A DNA stretch of 64,000 bases, taken from positions 1 through 64,000 of the forward strand of contig NZ_FTNI01000009.1 of the NCBI RefSeq assembly GCF_900156315.1. The letters run 5' to 3'. Shown here piece by piece: positions 44,252 through 53,040 of this stretch (within the stretch, counting starts at the first letter, position 1; every line of letters starts with the position of its first letter). The DNA is from Microbispora rosea. GTDB taxonomy: Bacteria; Actinomycetota; Actinomycetes; Streptosporangiales; Streptosporangiaceae. The position numbers and the translations under genes are program-made. Under the pieces are notes generated by a model. The model was not told the origin of the DNA. It saw only the letters and a program-made list of their open reading frames with translations, and ran no database searches.

Positions 44252-44704
44252 TCAGCTGTAGGAAACCGACTGCACGCTGCAGTTGGTCATCCACGGACCG
44301 GGATAGACCGGGGCCGTCGTGCAGCCCCAGGTGGCGGTCACGGTGGTGGTTCCCGCGGGGATGCTGACGCTGCCGGCGGAGCCGGCGAAGTCGTACATAT
44401 GGCCTTCGCTGCATATGGCGGAGACGCTGACGGCCGTCGTCCCACTGGCCAGCGTCTTCGTGAACTGCCACGCGTGCGTGGCCGGGACCGCGACCATGCT
44501 GGTGTAGGGCACCCCTACGACGGAGATGGGGTACCAGTCTCTGGTGTCCCCGAAGCTGTTGTAGTTGAGGCAGTCCACCGTGGCGTTCAGTGTGACGGTG
44601 TCGGCCATGGCGGGGCTGGGCGCGAGCGCGAGGCTCAGCACGCCGGTGGTCACGAGCGCCGCACCGAGCGCGAGCACTCTCCGGGCTGGATTCGCAGCGA
44701 ACAT
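44252..44704 (-). CDS. Secreted Cys-containing protein, unknown
   Basis: Not recognised. The 150-residue protein has a clear signal peptide (VLALGAALVTTGVLSLALAP, cleavage near AMA-DT). A beta-rich mature domain of about 115 residues follows, with four Cys residues (DCLNY, ICSEGH, GCTTAP, NCSVQ), probably two disulphides, and Ser/Thr/Val-rich strands like those of small extracellular beta-sandwiches. GAAGGGA lies 5 nt before the ATG. An A/T-richer 600-bp region follows upstream. Confidence 0.75.
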   Translation of the reverse strand: MFAANPARRVLALGAALVTTGVLSLALAPSPAMADTVTLNATVDCLNYNSFGDTRDWYPISVVGVPYTSMVAVPATHAWQFTKTLASGTTAVSVSAICSEGHMYDFAGSAGSVSIPAGTTTVTATWGCTTAPVYPGPWMTNCSVQSVSYS

Positions 44705-45310
44705 TGCTGTCCCTTCTCCCTCATTTCAATTCAGTCACAACGAATGCACCACCTCCCACAGAAACGGTCAATCACCCGCGTTTTCGGCAGGCCGTAACGT
44801 CGCACCGGCGGAAAGGGCGCCCAGCCGATGACCCGAAACGCAATACCAGCCGACCAAGTAGCCGAAATCTAATATGCAGCGGTGATTGCGGATAATTTAG
44901 GAGCGATTTGGCGAAATGTTTCGAACGCCCGACTTATCGTGATTTCCGGGTGGAGCCCGGTCCGTGAAAGTTTCAGGGTGTCAGCCGTCCGCGGCGGCCG
45001 AGAAGCCGTCCATCCGGATGGCGCGGCTCACGGCCCGCCGCCGGTGCGAGCCACGCGCAGGCGGCGAGCGGGTCGCCGCCGCTCCGGTCTTCGCCACCGC
45101 CGGTGCCCATGGGGACCGTGGCCGTATGGCTCGACGGGCGGGCACACGCCGGAGTGGCTACAGTGGCGGGCATCGACGCGACGACCGGTTTCCCGCGTCG
45201 GCGGTCAGGCGTCCCGGACAGGAAACGGTGACCGGGAGGACAGACCAACGTATCGCCTTTCCCGAGCACGCGTTCGGAAAAATGTCGGTCCTCGTCGCTA
45301 TTGTCGAGAT
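44705..45310. other. Gap without recognisable genes; relatively A/T-rich stretch
   Basis: No reading frame here looks real. The part from about 44,710 to 44,970 is visibly poorer in GC than the rest of the window (for example ATCTAATATGCAG and GATAATTTAGGAGCG), and probably carries the promoter of the secreted protein. The remainder (44,990-45,300) is ordinary GC-rich DNA without clear motifs. It may be decayed coding sequence. Confidence 0.5.
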
Positions 45311-45805
45311 ATGGCCAACGTCATTCGGCACTCGCTGACCGCCGAGGAACTCGCCGCCCTCGCCCTGTCGCTCGCTCACCTCGGTGCCGGCCCGCAGTCG
45401 GTCACCGCACGGCGCGGTCTGCGCCACGCTTTCGAGCACCTCGATCTGGACGACGACGTCATCGCCACGACCCTGACCACCCTGACCACTCCACTGCCCA
45501 CCGACGTCGCCCGGCGGGCGCGGGCGGTGGCCAACGCGATCACCGCCCGCCTGGTGATCCGCATCCAGTATCACGACGCCGCGGGCCGGATGACGGTCCG
45601 CGACGTCGAGCCGGTGACCTGCCTGGTCCACGGCGAGTTCTGGTATCTGGTGGGCTGGTGCCGCATGCGCCGCTCGATCAGGGCGTTCCGCTTCGACCGC
45701 ATACTGGCGGTGGAGCCGACCGACCTACCGGCCCGCGCGCACCTGCCGCAGCGCTACCTGCCGTTCCAACGGCGCTCGCGGGCCAGCCGCCCGTCAGCGG
45801 CCTGA
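45311..45805 (+). CDS. WYL-domain protein lacking a helix-turn-helix
   Basis: A 164-residue protein made of a helical linker (about 8-80) and a WYL domain (about 83-150, with EFWYLVGWCRMRRSIRAFRFDRIL). WYL regulators such as YafY/PafBC start with a 60-residue HTH and are about 320 residues; here that HTH is missing, and no HTH is found in any frame just upstream. It may be a stand-alone effector domain or a truncated regulator. The ATG at 45311 has no strong ribosome site. A 13-bp tandem repeat begins at its stop codon. Confidence 0.72.
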   Translation: MANVIRHSLTAEELAALALSLAHLGAGPQSVTARRGLRHAFEHLDLDDDVIATTLTTLTTPLPTDVARRARAVANAITARLVIRIQYHDAAGRMTVRDVEPVTCLVHGEFWYLVGWCRMRRSIRAFRFDRILAVEPTDLPARAHLPQRYLPFQRRSRASRPSAA

Positions 45806-45836
45806 CCCACCGGCCTGACCCACCGGCCTGACTCAG
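45798..45836. repeat. Three 13-bp tandem repeats
   Basis: CGGCCTGACCCAC at 45798-45810 and 45811-45823, then a third copy with two changes at 45824-45836. The first copy contains the WYL gene's stop codon. Confidence 0.8.
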
Positions 45837-45873
45837 CGGCCCGCGGGGCGTGGCGCCACGCCCCGCGGGCCGC
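45836..45873. terminator. Long palindromic terminator
   Basis: A 38-bp perfect palindrome (19 bases each side, starting GCGGCCCGCGGGGCG) lies between the convergent WYL and fmdB stop codons. The large GC stem would serve both strands. A short direct repeat (GGGCCGGACACA twice) follows to 45900. Confidence 0.8.
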
Positions 45874-45905
45874 AGGGCCGGACACAGGGCCGGACACAGA
45901 TCGGA

Positions 45906-46130
45906 TCATCCGCCGCAGCAGCCACCGCCGCAGCAACCGCCGCCCGCGCCGCCCGACGGACGAACGGCGGGAGCCCCGGACGCCCTGCCCGTGACGGCCA
46001 CGGTGGACAGCAGCTTCACGGTGTCGTCGTGGCCGGAGGGGCAGACCGCCCGGTCGCCGGCCTCCGCCATGGGACGGTTGAGTTCGAACGTCGACCCGCA
46101 CGCGCGGCAACGGTAGTCATAGCGAGGCAT
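45906..46130 (-). CDS. FmdB-type zinc-ribbon protein
   Basis: A 74-residue FmdB regulatory-family protein. MPRYDYRCRACGSTFEL gives a CxxC pair at 8 and 11, and CPSGHDD supplies the next ligands at about 30-34. The tail is Gly/Cys-rich (GGGCCGGGCCGG), an extension often seen in actinobacterial copies. Probably binds zinc; the role is not known. It follows the GNAT gene on the same strand with 52 bp between. Confidence 0.9.
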   Translation of the reverse strand: MPRYDYRCRACGSTFELNRPMAEAGDRAVCPSGHDDTVKLLSTVAVTGRASGAPAVRPSGGAGGGCCGGGCCGG

Positions 46131-46182
46131 GCGTCCAGATTACGGCCCGGCGCGGCGGACGCGGGCGTCCCGGGGACGCGAC

Positions 46183-46998
46183 TCAGGCGAAGTGGATGGT
46201 CGTGTAGTCGGCGATGGGCCGGTAGCCGAGCCGCTGGTAGATGGAGTTCGACGTGGGGTTGCTCAGATCGGTGAACAGCAGCACCTCGGTGGCGCCGTCG
46301 TCCAGCGCCTTCCTGCTGGCCGCGTGGGTGACGGCGCTGCCGTACCCGCGTCCCCGCAGATCAGGCGGGGTGTAGACGGGCCCGATCCGCGACATGCCGG
46401 CGATCGGCGCGGAGACACCGGCGATGGAGACGGGCCGGTCGTCGTCCTCCCACACGACCAGTTCCTCCCGGTTGACACGGGCGGCGACGACCGGAGTGGG
46501 GTCGGCCGTGCGCTCGACGTGTGCCTCCCGCTGGAACTCCCGAATCAAGGAGACGGCCGTCGGCAGGTCTCCGGGGCCCGCGACGCGTGGCTTCCCCGGC
46601 GCGGAGGGAGCCCGCAGCGTGCCGAGGCGGTAGAGCCGCTCGGCCCGGCGGCGTGTCTCGGGCCGCCACCAGGCGCCCGCGAACGCCTCGGCGACGGCGG
46701 CAGGACCGCCGACCGCGGGCACGTCGTGGTCCAGCTCGATCAGGTCGCGCGCCAGCAGGGGAAGCGCCGCGAGCGGGACGTCGCCGAGCGCGAGCGGATA
46801 GGGCGGGGTATGGCAGGCCGCCCCCGCCACGACGTCGCCGTCCTCCAGCCAGGCCAGCAGGGGATCGACCGTGAACTGACCGCTGCGGATCCCCCGCAGC
46901 ACGGTCAGCATGACCGTGCTGCGGACGGGATCGCGCAGCAGCCAGGGCTCCGCCGCCGTGGCGTACTCCTCCACGTCGGCGGTGATCGTCCATTTCAT
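46183..46998 (-). CDS. GNAT-family N-acetyltransferase
   Basis: A 271-residue acetyltransferase. The N-terminal half resembles a degenerate GNAT fold, and the C-terminal half carries the functional fold with VYTPPDLRGRGYGSAVTHA (acetyl-CoA loop, near 207-225) and YQRLGYRPI near the end. The ATG at 46998 (MKWTITADV) is chosen within a longer frame. Its start is 11 bp past the HNH gene's end, so they form an operon. Confidence 0.87.
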   Translation of the reverse strand: MKWTITADVEEYATAAEPWLLRDPVRSTVMLTVLRGIRSGQFTVDPLLAWLEDGDVVAGAACHTPPYPLALGDVPLAALPLLARDLIELDHDVPAVGGPAAVAEAFAGAWWRPETRRRAERLYRLGTLRAPSAPGKPRVAGPGDLPTAVSLIREFQREAHVERTADPTPVVAARVNREELVVWEDDDRPVSIAGVSAPIAGMSRIGPVYTPPDLRGRGYGSAVTHAASRKALDDGATEVLLFTDLSNPTSNSIYQRLGYRPIADYTTIHFA

Positions 46999-47009
46999 GA
47001 CGGCATCCG

Positions 47010-47519
47010 TCAGGCCGCCGTCTCCGACAGGTAGGGCGCCCACTGCGGATCGCCGTCGAGTTGCGCGCCGATCAGCCGCCAGTGCGCGCCGTGCGGCACC
47101 ACGGGGGCCACGCGCAGCGCCCAGCCGAGCTCCTCCAGCAGCCTGTCGGCCTTGCGGTGGTTGCACGGCGTGCACGAGGCGACGCAGTTCTCCCAGGTGT
47201 GGGGGCCTCCCCGCGACCGCGGGATCACATGGTCGATGGTCTCGGCCCGCTGGCCGCAGTAGGCACAGCGGAAATTATCCCGGCGCATCAGCGCCGCCCG
47301 GGTGAGCGGGATGCGCGTCCGGTAGGGAATGCGGACGTAACGCCGTAGCCGGATCACCGACGGGACGTCGAGCGTGCGGGTGGCCGAGCGCAGGACCGCG
47401 CCCCTGCCGTCGCGATGGACGACGTCTGCCTTCTCTCTCAGCACCAGGATGACCGCCCGGTGCAGGGAGAGCGTGGTCAGCGGTTCGTATGTGGCGTTCA
47501 GGAGCAGGACTTGGCGCAT
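47010..47519 (-). CDS. HNH endonuclease
   Basis: A 169-residue HNH protein of the chromosomal actinobacterial type. FRCAYCGQRAETIDHVIPRSRGG carries the first zinc pair and the active His (about 84-106), followed by WENCVASCTPCNHRKADR with the second zinc pair and the final His. It probably binds DNA ends, but the biological role of this conserved family is unknown. It starts with ATG at 47519. The next gene (47819) is divergent, and an inverted repeat lies in the gap. Confidence 0.9.
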   Translation of the reverse strand: MRQVLLLNATYEPLTTLSLHRAVILVLREKADVVHRDGRGAVLRSATRTLDVPSVIRLRRYVRIPYRTRIPLTRAALMRRDNFRCAYCGQRAETIDHVIPRSRGGPHTWENCVASCTPCNHRKADRLLEELGWALRVAPVVPHGAHWRLIGAQLDGDPQWAPYLSETAA

Positions 47520-47687
47520 CAGCCGGCCTCCACAGCGGTCTCGGCTGTGCGCCTGGGTTGTGGCCCCGTCGGTTGGGACCCGGGTGCTTCCGTCACAGGG
47601 ACCTCCGCCGGACGGCCCAGCGGATCGTCACCACGGCACCGCCCCTCACCAAAGTGTGGCCTTTTCGGCGGCCCCTGCGCCACCCCA

Positions 47688-47756
47688 TAAAGGGTCTGGG
47701 GGGTGAACGAACGGGACGCCTGCTGCATCTATGCCCAGCGGTTCACCCCTTTATTC
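47688..47756. promoter_or_regulatory. Inverted repeat in the HNH/prolyl oligopeptidase divergent region
   Basis: GGGGTGAAC (47700-47708) and its complement GTTCACCCC (47741-47749) are each flanked by ATAAAGGG-like sequence (CATAAAGGG left, CCCTTTATT right), giving an interrupted 15-base arm symmetry around a 32-bp centre. It is a plausible operator or promoter pair for the divergent genes. Nothing else is seen in the 300-bp gap. Confidence 0.45.
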
Positions 47757-47818
47757 CCGTCTTGGCCGGGTACGGTCGATGTACCGCCGCAGTCGTCCGG
47801 CTGATTTAAAGTGCCAGC

Positions 47819-49882
47819 ATGAGCCGAGTGCCGTACCCACCAGCCCGCCGTGACGACATCGTCGACGATCTCCACGGAACGCCCGTCCCCGACCCGTACC
47901 GGTGGCTGGAGGATCCGGACGATCCGGCGACGAAGGAGTGGCTGGACGCGCAGGAGACCCTGTTCCGGTCCGCCGAGCTCGAGGGGCGCGACCACTTCCG
48001 GGAGCGCATCGCCGAGCTGCTGCGTTCCGGGTCGGTGGGGACGCCGTCCTGGCGCGGCGAGCGCCGCTTCTTCACCCGCCGGGCCCCCGACCAGGAGCAC
48101 CCGGTCCTGTACGTCGCGGACGGGGACGGCGAGCGGGTGCTGCTCGACCCCACCGCCCTCGACCCCTCCGGCCTGACCACGCTCGACTCCTACCAGCCGG
48201 ACAAGGAGGGCAACCGGCTGGCGTACCAGATCTCGGTCGGCGGTGACGAGGAGTCGCGCCTGTACGTCGTCGACGTGGCGACCGGAGAAATCGTCGAAGG
48301 GCCGATCGACCGCTGCCGCTACTCCCCTGTGGCCTGGCTGCCCGGCGGGGAGGCGTTCTACTACGTGCGCAGGCTCGCGCCCTCGCTGGTCCCCGCCGGC
48401 GAGGAGCAGTACCACCGCCGCGTCTACCTGCACCGTCTCGGCACCTCTCCCGACGACGACGTGCTGATCTTCGGCGAAGGCCTGGAGAAGACCAACTACT
48501 ACGGGGTCTCGGTCTCCCTCGACGGCAGATGGCTGTCGGTCTCCGCCTCGCGGGGAACCGCTCCGCGCAACGACCTGTGGGTGGCCGACCTGGTCGCCTC
48601 GTCGCCGCAGGCGCCGGAGCTGATCACGGTGCAGCAGGACGTCGACGCCCAGACCGGGCTCCACTTCGGCCGCGACGGGCGGCTCTACGTCTTCACCGAC
48701 CTCGACGCCTCGCGTGGCCGCGTCTGCGTCACGTCGCCGGAGACGCCCGGCCGTGAGCACTGGCGCGACCTGATCCCCGAGGACGCCGAGGCGGTGCTGT
48801 CCGACTTCGCGATCCTCGACGGCATGGACGAGCCGGTCCTGCTCGTCGGCTGGACCCGCCACGCGATCGGTGAGATCTCCGTCCACGCCCTGGAGAGCGG
48901 CGAGCGGATCGGCGAGGTCCCGCTGCCCGGGCTCGGCTCCATCGGGGGGATCTTCGAGCGTCCGGAGGGCGGGCACGAGGCCTGGTTCAGCTACACCGAC
49001 GGCATCACCCCGACCGCGGTGTACCACTACGACGCGCTGACCGGCGAGACCTCGCTCTGGGAGGCGCCTCCCGGCGCGGTGGAGGTGCCCGAGGCGACGA
49101 CCGAGCAGGTGGTCTACCGGTCCAAGGACGGCACCGAGGTGCGCATGCTGATCACCTCGCGCCCCGGCTCCGGGCCCCGTCCCACCATCCTGTACGGCTA
49201 CGGCGGCTTCGGGGTCCCGATGAACCCCGGGTTCTCGGCCACGACGCTGGCGTGGGTCGAGGCGGGCGGCGTCTACGCGGTCGCCCAGCTTCGCGGCGGC
49301 GGCGAGGAGGGCGAGCAGTGGCACCGGGACGGCATGCTCGGCAAGAAGCAGAACGTCTTCGACGACCTGCACGCCGCGGCCGAGCACCTCATCGCCACCG
49401 GCGTCACCAGCCAGGACCGGCTCGCCATCTCCGGCGGCTCCAACGGCGGCCTGCTCGTCGGCGCGGCGCTCACCCAGCGCCCCGACCTGTACGCGGCCGT
49501 CGTCTGCCTGGCCCCGCTGCTCGACATGATCAGGTATGAGAAGTTCGGTCTCGGGGCGACCTGGAACGTCGAGTACGGCTCGGCCGACGTGCCGGAGGAG
49601 TTCGCCTGGCTGTGGGGCTACTCGCCGTACCACCACGTGCGTGAGGGGGTGTCGTACCCGGCCACGCTGTTCGCCGTGTTCGGCTCCGACACCCGCGTCC
49701 ATCCCCTGCACGCGTGGAAGATGGCGGCGGCCCTGCAGCACGCCCAGGCGGGCGACCGGCCGATCCTGCTGCGCAACGAGACCGAGGTGGGGCACGGCGC
49801 CCGGGCCGTGAGCAGGTCGGTCGAGCTCTCGGCCGACCAGCTCGCGTTCCTGGCCCGGCACACCGGCCTGAAGGTCGGCTGA
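47819..49882 (+). CDS. Prolyl oligopeptidase (S9A family)
   Basis: A 687-residue cytosolic serine peptidase that cuts peptides after proline. An N-terminal beta-propeller (about 75-410) caps the alpha/beta-hydrolase catalytic domain. Catalytic Ser541 lies in SGGSNGGLL, with Asp in FGSDTRVHP near 626 and His in VGHGARAV near 660. The N-terminal [15 protein letters not shown] and YRWLED segments are family typical. Length is normal. Confidence 0.96.
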   Translation: MSRVPYPPARRDDIVDDLHGTPVPDPYRWLEDPDDPATKEWLDAQETLFRSAELEGRDHFRERIAELLRSGSVGTPSWRGERRFFTRRAPDQEHPVLYVADGDGERVLLDPTALDPSGLTTLDSYQPDKEGNRLAYQISVGGDEESRLYVVDVATGEIVEGPIDRCRYSPVAWLPGGEAFYYVRRLAPSLVPAGEEQYHRRVYLHRLGTSPDDDVLIFGEGLEKTNYYGVSVSLDGRWLSVSASRGTAPRNDLWVADLVASSPQAPELITVQQDVDAQTGLHFGRDGRLYVFTDLDASRGRVCVTSPETPGREHWRDLIPEDAEAVLSDFAILDGMDEPVLLVGWTRHAIGEISVHALESGERIGEVPLPGLGSIGGIFERPEGGHEAWFSYTDGITPTAVYHYDALTGETSLWEAPPGAVEVPEATTEQVVYRSKDGTEVRMLITSRPGSGPRPTILYGYGGFGVPMNPGFSATTLAWVEAGGVYAVAQLRGGGEEGEQWHRDGMLGKKQNVFDDLHAAAEHLIATGVTSQDRLAISGGSNGGLLVGAALTQRPDLYAAVVCLAPLLDMIRYEKFGLGATWNVEYGSADVPEEFAWLWGYSPYHHVREGVSYPATLFAVFGSDTRVHPLHAWKMAAALQHAQAGDRPILLRNETEVGHGARAVSRSVELSADQLAFLARHTGLKVG

Positions 49883-49892
49883 GTCGCGGAGG

Positions 49893-50741
49893 TCAGCGCG
49901 GGAAGATGACGGTCTTGTGGCCGTCCAGCAGCACGCGGTGCTCCGCGTGCCAGCGGACGGCCCGGGCCAGCGCCTGGCATTCGAGGTCACGGCCGATCGC
50001 GGCGAGGTCCTCGGGTGAGTGGGTGTGGTTCACCCGCGCGACCTCCTGCTCGATGATCGGCCCCTCGTCGAGGTCGGGCGTCACGTAGTGCGCCGTGGCG
50101 CCGATCAACTTCACGCCCCGGGAGTACGCCTGGTGGTACGGCTTGGCACCCTTGAACGACGGCAGGAACGAGTGGTGGATGTTGATCATGCGCCCGGCGA
50201 GCTTGGCGCACATCTCCTGTGAGAGCACCTGCATGTAGCGGGCGAGCACGACCAGGTCGGCCTGATAGTGGTCGACCAGCGTGAGGATCTCCGCCTCCTG
50301 CCGCGGCTTGGTCTCCGCGGTGACCGGCAGGTGGTGATAGTCCACGCCGTACGACTGGGTGAGGGGGCGCAGGTCGGGGTGGTTGGACGAGACGCCCACG
50401 ATCTCGATGGGCAGCAGGCCCGAGCGCACCCGGTAGAGCAGGTCGTTGAGACAGTGGTCGAACCGGCTGACGAGCACCAGCGCCCGCGTCCGCACCGCGA
50501 GGTCGAAAAGCTGGAACTCCATGGCGAACTCCGACGCGAGCGAGGCGAACGCGGCCTGCAGCTCGTCGAAGGCGCGCCCGCTGGAGAACTGCACGCGCAT
50601 GAAGAACCGCTCCTCGACCGGGTCGCCGAACTGCTGGCTCTCGATGATGTTGCACCCCTTCCCGGCCAGCAGCCCGGAGACGGCCGCGACCACTCCGGGC
50701 CGGTCCGGACAGGACAGGGTCAGCACATATTCAGCGCTCAT
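49893..50741 (-). CDS. purU: Formyltetrahydrofolate deformylase
   Basis: PurU hydrolyses 10-formyl-THF to formate and THF, balancing one-carbon pools for purine synthesis. The 282-residue protein has an N-terminal ACT domain (about 3-80, LTLSCPDRPGVVAAVSG) and a formyltransferase-type domain with INIHHSFLPSFKGAKPY near 188-204 (family Asn and His) and the late DLDEGPIIEQ Asp near 226. The ATG at 50741 is preceded by GAGG 8 nt away. It is convergent with the prolyl oligopeptidase gene. Confidence 0.96.
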   Translation of the reverse strand: MSAEYVLTLSCPDRPGVVAAVSGLLAGKGCNIIESQQFGDPVEERFFMRVQFSSGRAFDELQAAFASLASEFAMEFQLFDLAVRTRALVLVSRFDHCLNDLLYRVRSGLLPIEIVGVSSNHPDLRPLTQSYGVDYHHLPVTAETKPRQEAEILTLVDHYQADLVVLARYMQVLSQEMCAKLAGRMINIHHSFLPSFKGAKPYHQAYSRGVKLIGATAHYVTPDLDEGPIIEQEVARVNHTHSPEDLAAIGRDLECQALARAVRWHAEHRVLLDGHKTVIFPR

Positions 50742-50867
50742 GCTCAGATCCTCGACGGGGGACGGTGTCGGCTTCAAGGGTAGGGCCAGCCGGTCAGCGG
50801 GCGCGGGCCGGTGGAGACGAAGACGGCGGACAACCGGCCGGCCGGCCGCCGTGAGCGCTCCCTCGCC

Positions 50868-52889
50868 TCATCCCGCCTTCTCGTGCCGCTCCAGCGCCGC
50901 GCGCACGTCGGGGTCGTCGGGGGCCAGGGCCAGCGCACGGCGCAGATCGAGCAGCGCCTCCCTGCCGCGGCCGAGCGCGTCGAGCGCGGTGGCCCGGTTG
51001 AAGTACAGCGCCGCGTCCTCACCCAGCTCGATCGCCCGGGTCAGGTCGTCGACGGCGCCCGGCGCGTCGCCGGTCTCGAACCGCAGGGTCGCGCGGTTCG
51101 CCCAGGCCGAGGCCAGGCGGGCGTCGGTGGCCAGCGCCGCGTCGAAGGCCAGGGCGGCCTCCGCGTAGCGGCCCGCCTCGGTCTCCAGCTGCCCGAGCAC
51201 GCCGTGCAGGTGCGCGTTGCCGGGGTCGAGGGCGAGCCCCGCCTCGACGTCGCGCCTGGCGGCTTCGTGCTCGCCGAGCATCTCCAGCACGCCGGCCCGG
51301 TTGACGTACGCGTCGAGGTAGCCGGGGTCGAGCTCGATCACGTGGTCGAGGTCGGCGCGGGCGCCGTCCAGATCCCCGGCGGCCAGGCGCAGCTCCGCCC
51401 GGTTGTAGTACGCCTCGGGCAGCGGCGGGCTCACCCGCATCGCCGTCTCGTAGTCCGCCAGCGCCTCGTCCGTACGTCCCATCTCGAACAGCAGGTTGCC
51501 CCGGTCGAGATAGTGGTCGGGGAAGCCGGGGTCGATCGCGACGGCACGGTCGAGGTCGGCCAGCGCCTCCTCCCCGCGGCCCAGGCGCGCGAGAAGCTGC
51601 GCGCGGTTGGCGAACAGCACCATCCGGTGCACGGGGTGGGCCTGCGGCGGAAGGTCACACTCGGCCAGGTCGATGGCCGACCGCACCAGGCCGAGCGCCT
51701 CGTCGGCCCGCCCCTCCCGCAGCTCGATCAGCGCACGGCCGTTCTGGTCGAACCCGAGCTTGAAGGCCCGCGTCCGCCGGTCGGGCAGCAGCGTGGAGAT
51801 CGCTATCGCCTCGTTGATCCAGGCTCTGGCCCTGGCCAGGTCGCGCCGCGCCGGATCGCGGTCGCGCGCGTCGAGCATCGCCGTGCCGTACGCGGCGGCG
51901 GCGTGCACGGCCGGATCGACGCTGACCCTCCGGGCCTGGTCGTACAGCTCCTGCGCGTGTGCCCGCCGGCCCAGCCCCGCCAGGGCGGTCGCGGTGCGGT
52001 GGGTGAAGCGCCACCACAGGTCGGACCCCGGCTCCACCAGCCGCAGGCCGCGCGACCCCAGCTCCACGACCGCGTGCAGAAAGCCCTCGGTGACGCAGTG
52101 GTCCACCGCGGCCCACAGGGCCTGCACCGCCGCGTCCACGTCGCCGCCGTGCTCCAGGTGGTACGGCACGGCGCCCAGGGCGTGCTCCGCCGCCGCGGGG
52201 TGGGCCCTGAGCTCGGCGGCGCGGCGGCCGTGCCGGCGCGCGCGTTCCTCCGGCGGCAGCGACAGGTACGCGCGGTAGGCCCGGGGGTCGTCGGAGGTAC
52301 AGTCCGAGGCGACGTAGTCGTCGGGCGGCCCGCCCTGGGCCCGCGCCTCCACCAGCCGCGCGCCCTCCCCCGTGCTCTCCCCCGGAGGCTCCGCAGAGCC
52401 GATGGCCAGGGTCAGATCCGGCACCCGGCGCGCCAGGACGCGCAGCAGCTCGCGGTCGGCCGGATCCGCCTCGTGCAGATTGTCCACGAGCAGCGTCCGC
52501 GGCCCTTCGAGGCAGTCGCGGACGAACTCGGCGATCCCGTTGGCGATTCGCAGCGTGCGACGCGGCGCGGGCACCAGAATCCGCTCGTCCTCGGTCAGGC
52601 GGGCCTCGATGGTCTGCCGCCGCGCCGGCACCACAGGGCGCAGGCTCGGTGCGACGGCGCGGATCTCGATGTCGTGTTCCGCCACCAGGCCCGGGGAACG
52701 CTCCAAGGCGACCGGGACGAGGGCACGCAGGATCGCGCCACCGATCGTGTACGGACCGCGTAGCCGGCGGTGCCCGTTGACGACGGGCGCCACAGGAGGC
52801 GGCACCTCCCGGACGAGCGCGCGAAGGGCCGCCACGCGGTCCCGGGAGAGGTCTCCCCGGACCCAGATGTGGCTCGGGTGGTCCCTCAC
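50868..52889 (-). CDS. STAND-like/TPR protein coupled to a tiny peptide gene
   Basis: A 673-residue protein. Residues about 40-165 resemble the ATPase part of STAND/AAA-type regulators: GHRRLRGPYTIGG, then a Walker-B-like TLLVDNLHEAD at 132-142. No Walker A (GxxxxGK) is present, so ATP use is doubtful. Residues about 390-670 are at least six tetratricopeptide-like helical pairs (LARLGRGEEALADLDRAVAI and similar). There is no DNA-binding domain or membrane helix. It starts with GTG at 52889, which overlaps the stop of a 25-residue peptide gene (GTGA). A protein-peptide or protein-protein scaffold is likely; the exact function is unknown. Confidence 0.85.
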   Translation of the reverse strand: MRDHPSHIWVRGDLSRDRVAALRALVREVPPPVAPVVNGHRRLRGPYTIGGAILRALVPVALERSPGLVAEHDIEIRAVAPSLRPVVPARRQTIEARLTEDERILVPAPRRTLRIANGIAEFVRDCLEGPRTLLVDNLHEADPADRELLRVLARRVPDLTLAIGSAEPPGESTGEGARLVEARAQGGPPDDYVASDCTSDDPRAYRAYLSLPPEERARRHGRRAAELRAHPAAAEHALGAVPYHLEHGGDVDAAVQALWAAVDHCVTEGFLHAVVELGSRGLRLVEPGSDLWWRFTHRTATALAGLGRRAHAQELYDQARRVSVDPAVHAAAAYGTAMLDARDRDPARRDLARARAWINEAIAISTLLPDRRTRAFKLGFDQNGRALIELREGRADEALGLVRSAIDLAECDLPPQAHPVHRMVLFANRAQLLARLGRGEEALADLDRAVAIDPGFPDHYLDRGNLLFEMGRTDEALADYETAMRVSPPLPEAYYNRAELRLAAGDLDGARADLDHVIELDPGYLDAYVNRAGVLEMLGEHEAARRDVEAGLALDPGNAHLHGVLGQLETEAGRYAEAALAFDAALATDARLASAWANRATLRFETGDAPGAVDDLTRAIELGEDAALYFNRATALDALGRGREALLDLRRALALAPDDPDVRAALERHEKAG

Positions 52890-52963
52890 CCCTTGTGGAT
52901 CACGCTCGAGGTGCCGCTGAGCTTGGTCGTTCCCGGCTTGCGGATAATGATCTTCTTCATCAT
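52886..52963 (-). CDS. 25-residue basic peptide gene upstream of the TPR protein
   Basis: ATGATG (52963 or 52960) opens a frame encoding MMKKIIIRKPGTTKLSGTSS then VIHKG. The stop codon shares bases with the TPR gene's GTG, so both are made from one transcript. AGAGG lies 1-4 nt upstream. The peptide is basic, has no signal peptide and no Cys, but ends in a Ser/Thr-rich core, a layout seen in some RiPP precursors and signalling peptides. No RiPP-modifying enzyme is within the window, so the product may stay unmodified. Its conservation would decide whether it is a real gene. Confidence 0.65.
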   Translation of the reverse strand: MMKKIIIRKPGTTKLSGTSSVIHKG

Positions 52964-52995
52964 GCCTCTTTCCCCACTCTTGCGGACAAGGCACA

Positions 52996-53024
52996 AGTAT
53001 TCGCAGGGATCAGCTGTCCGCCAA
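52996..53024 (-). promoter_or_regulatory. Candidate promoter of the peptide-TPR operon
   Basis: On the minus strand, TTGGCG (complement of 53019-53024) and AATACT (complement of 52996-53001) are separated by exactly 17 nt, 33 bp before the peptide start codon. It lies just past the 3' end of the GNAT gene. Confidence 0.5.
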
Positions 53025-53040
53025 GGGATGGAAGCATTAT

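Noticed and set aside
44882-45310. Upstream extension of the WYL gene to 44882
   Set aside because: The added 143 residues are low-complexity and do not resemble an HTH; the ATG at 45311 is the domain start.
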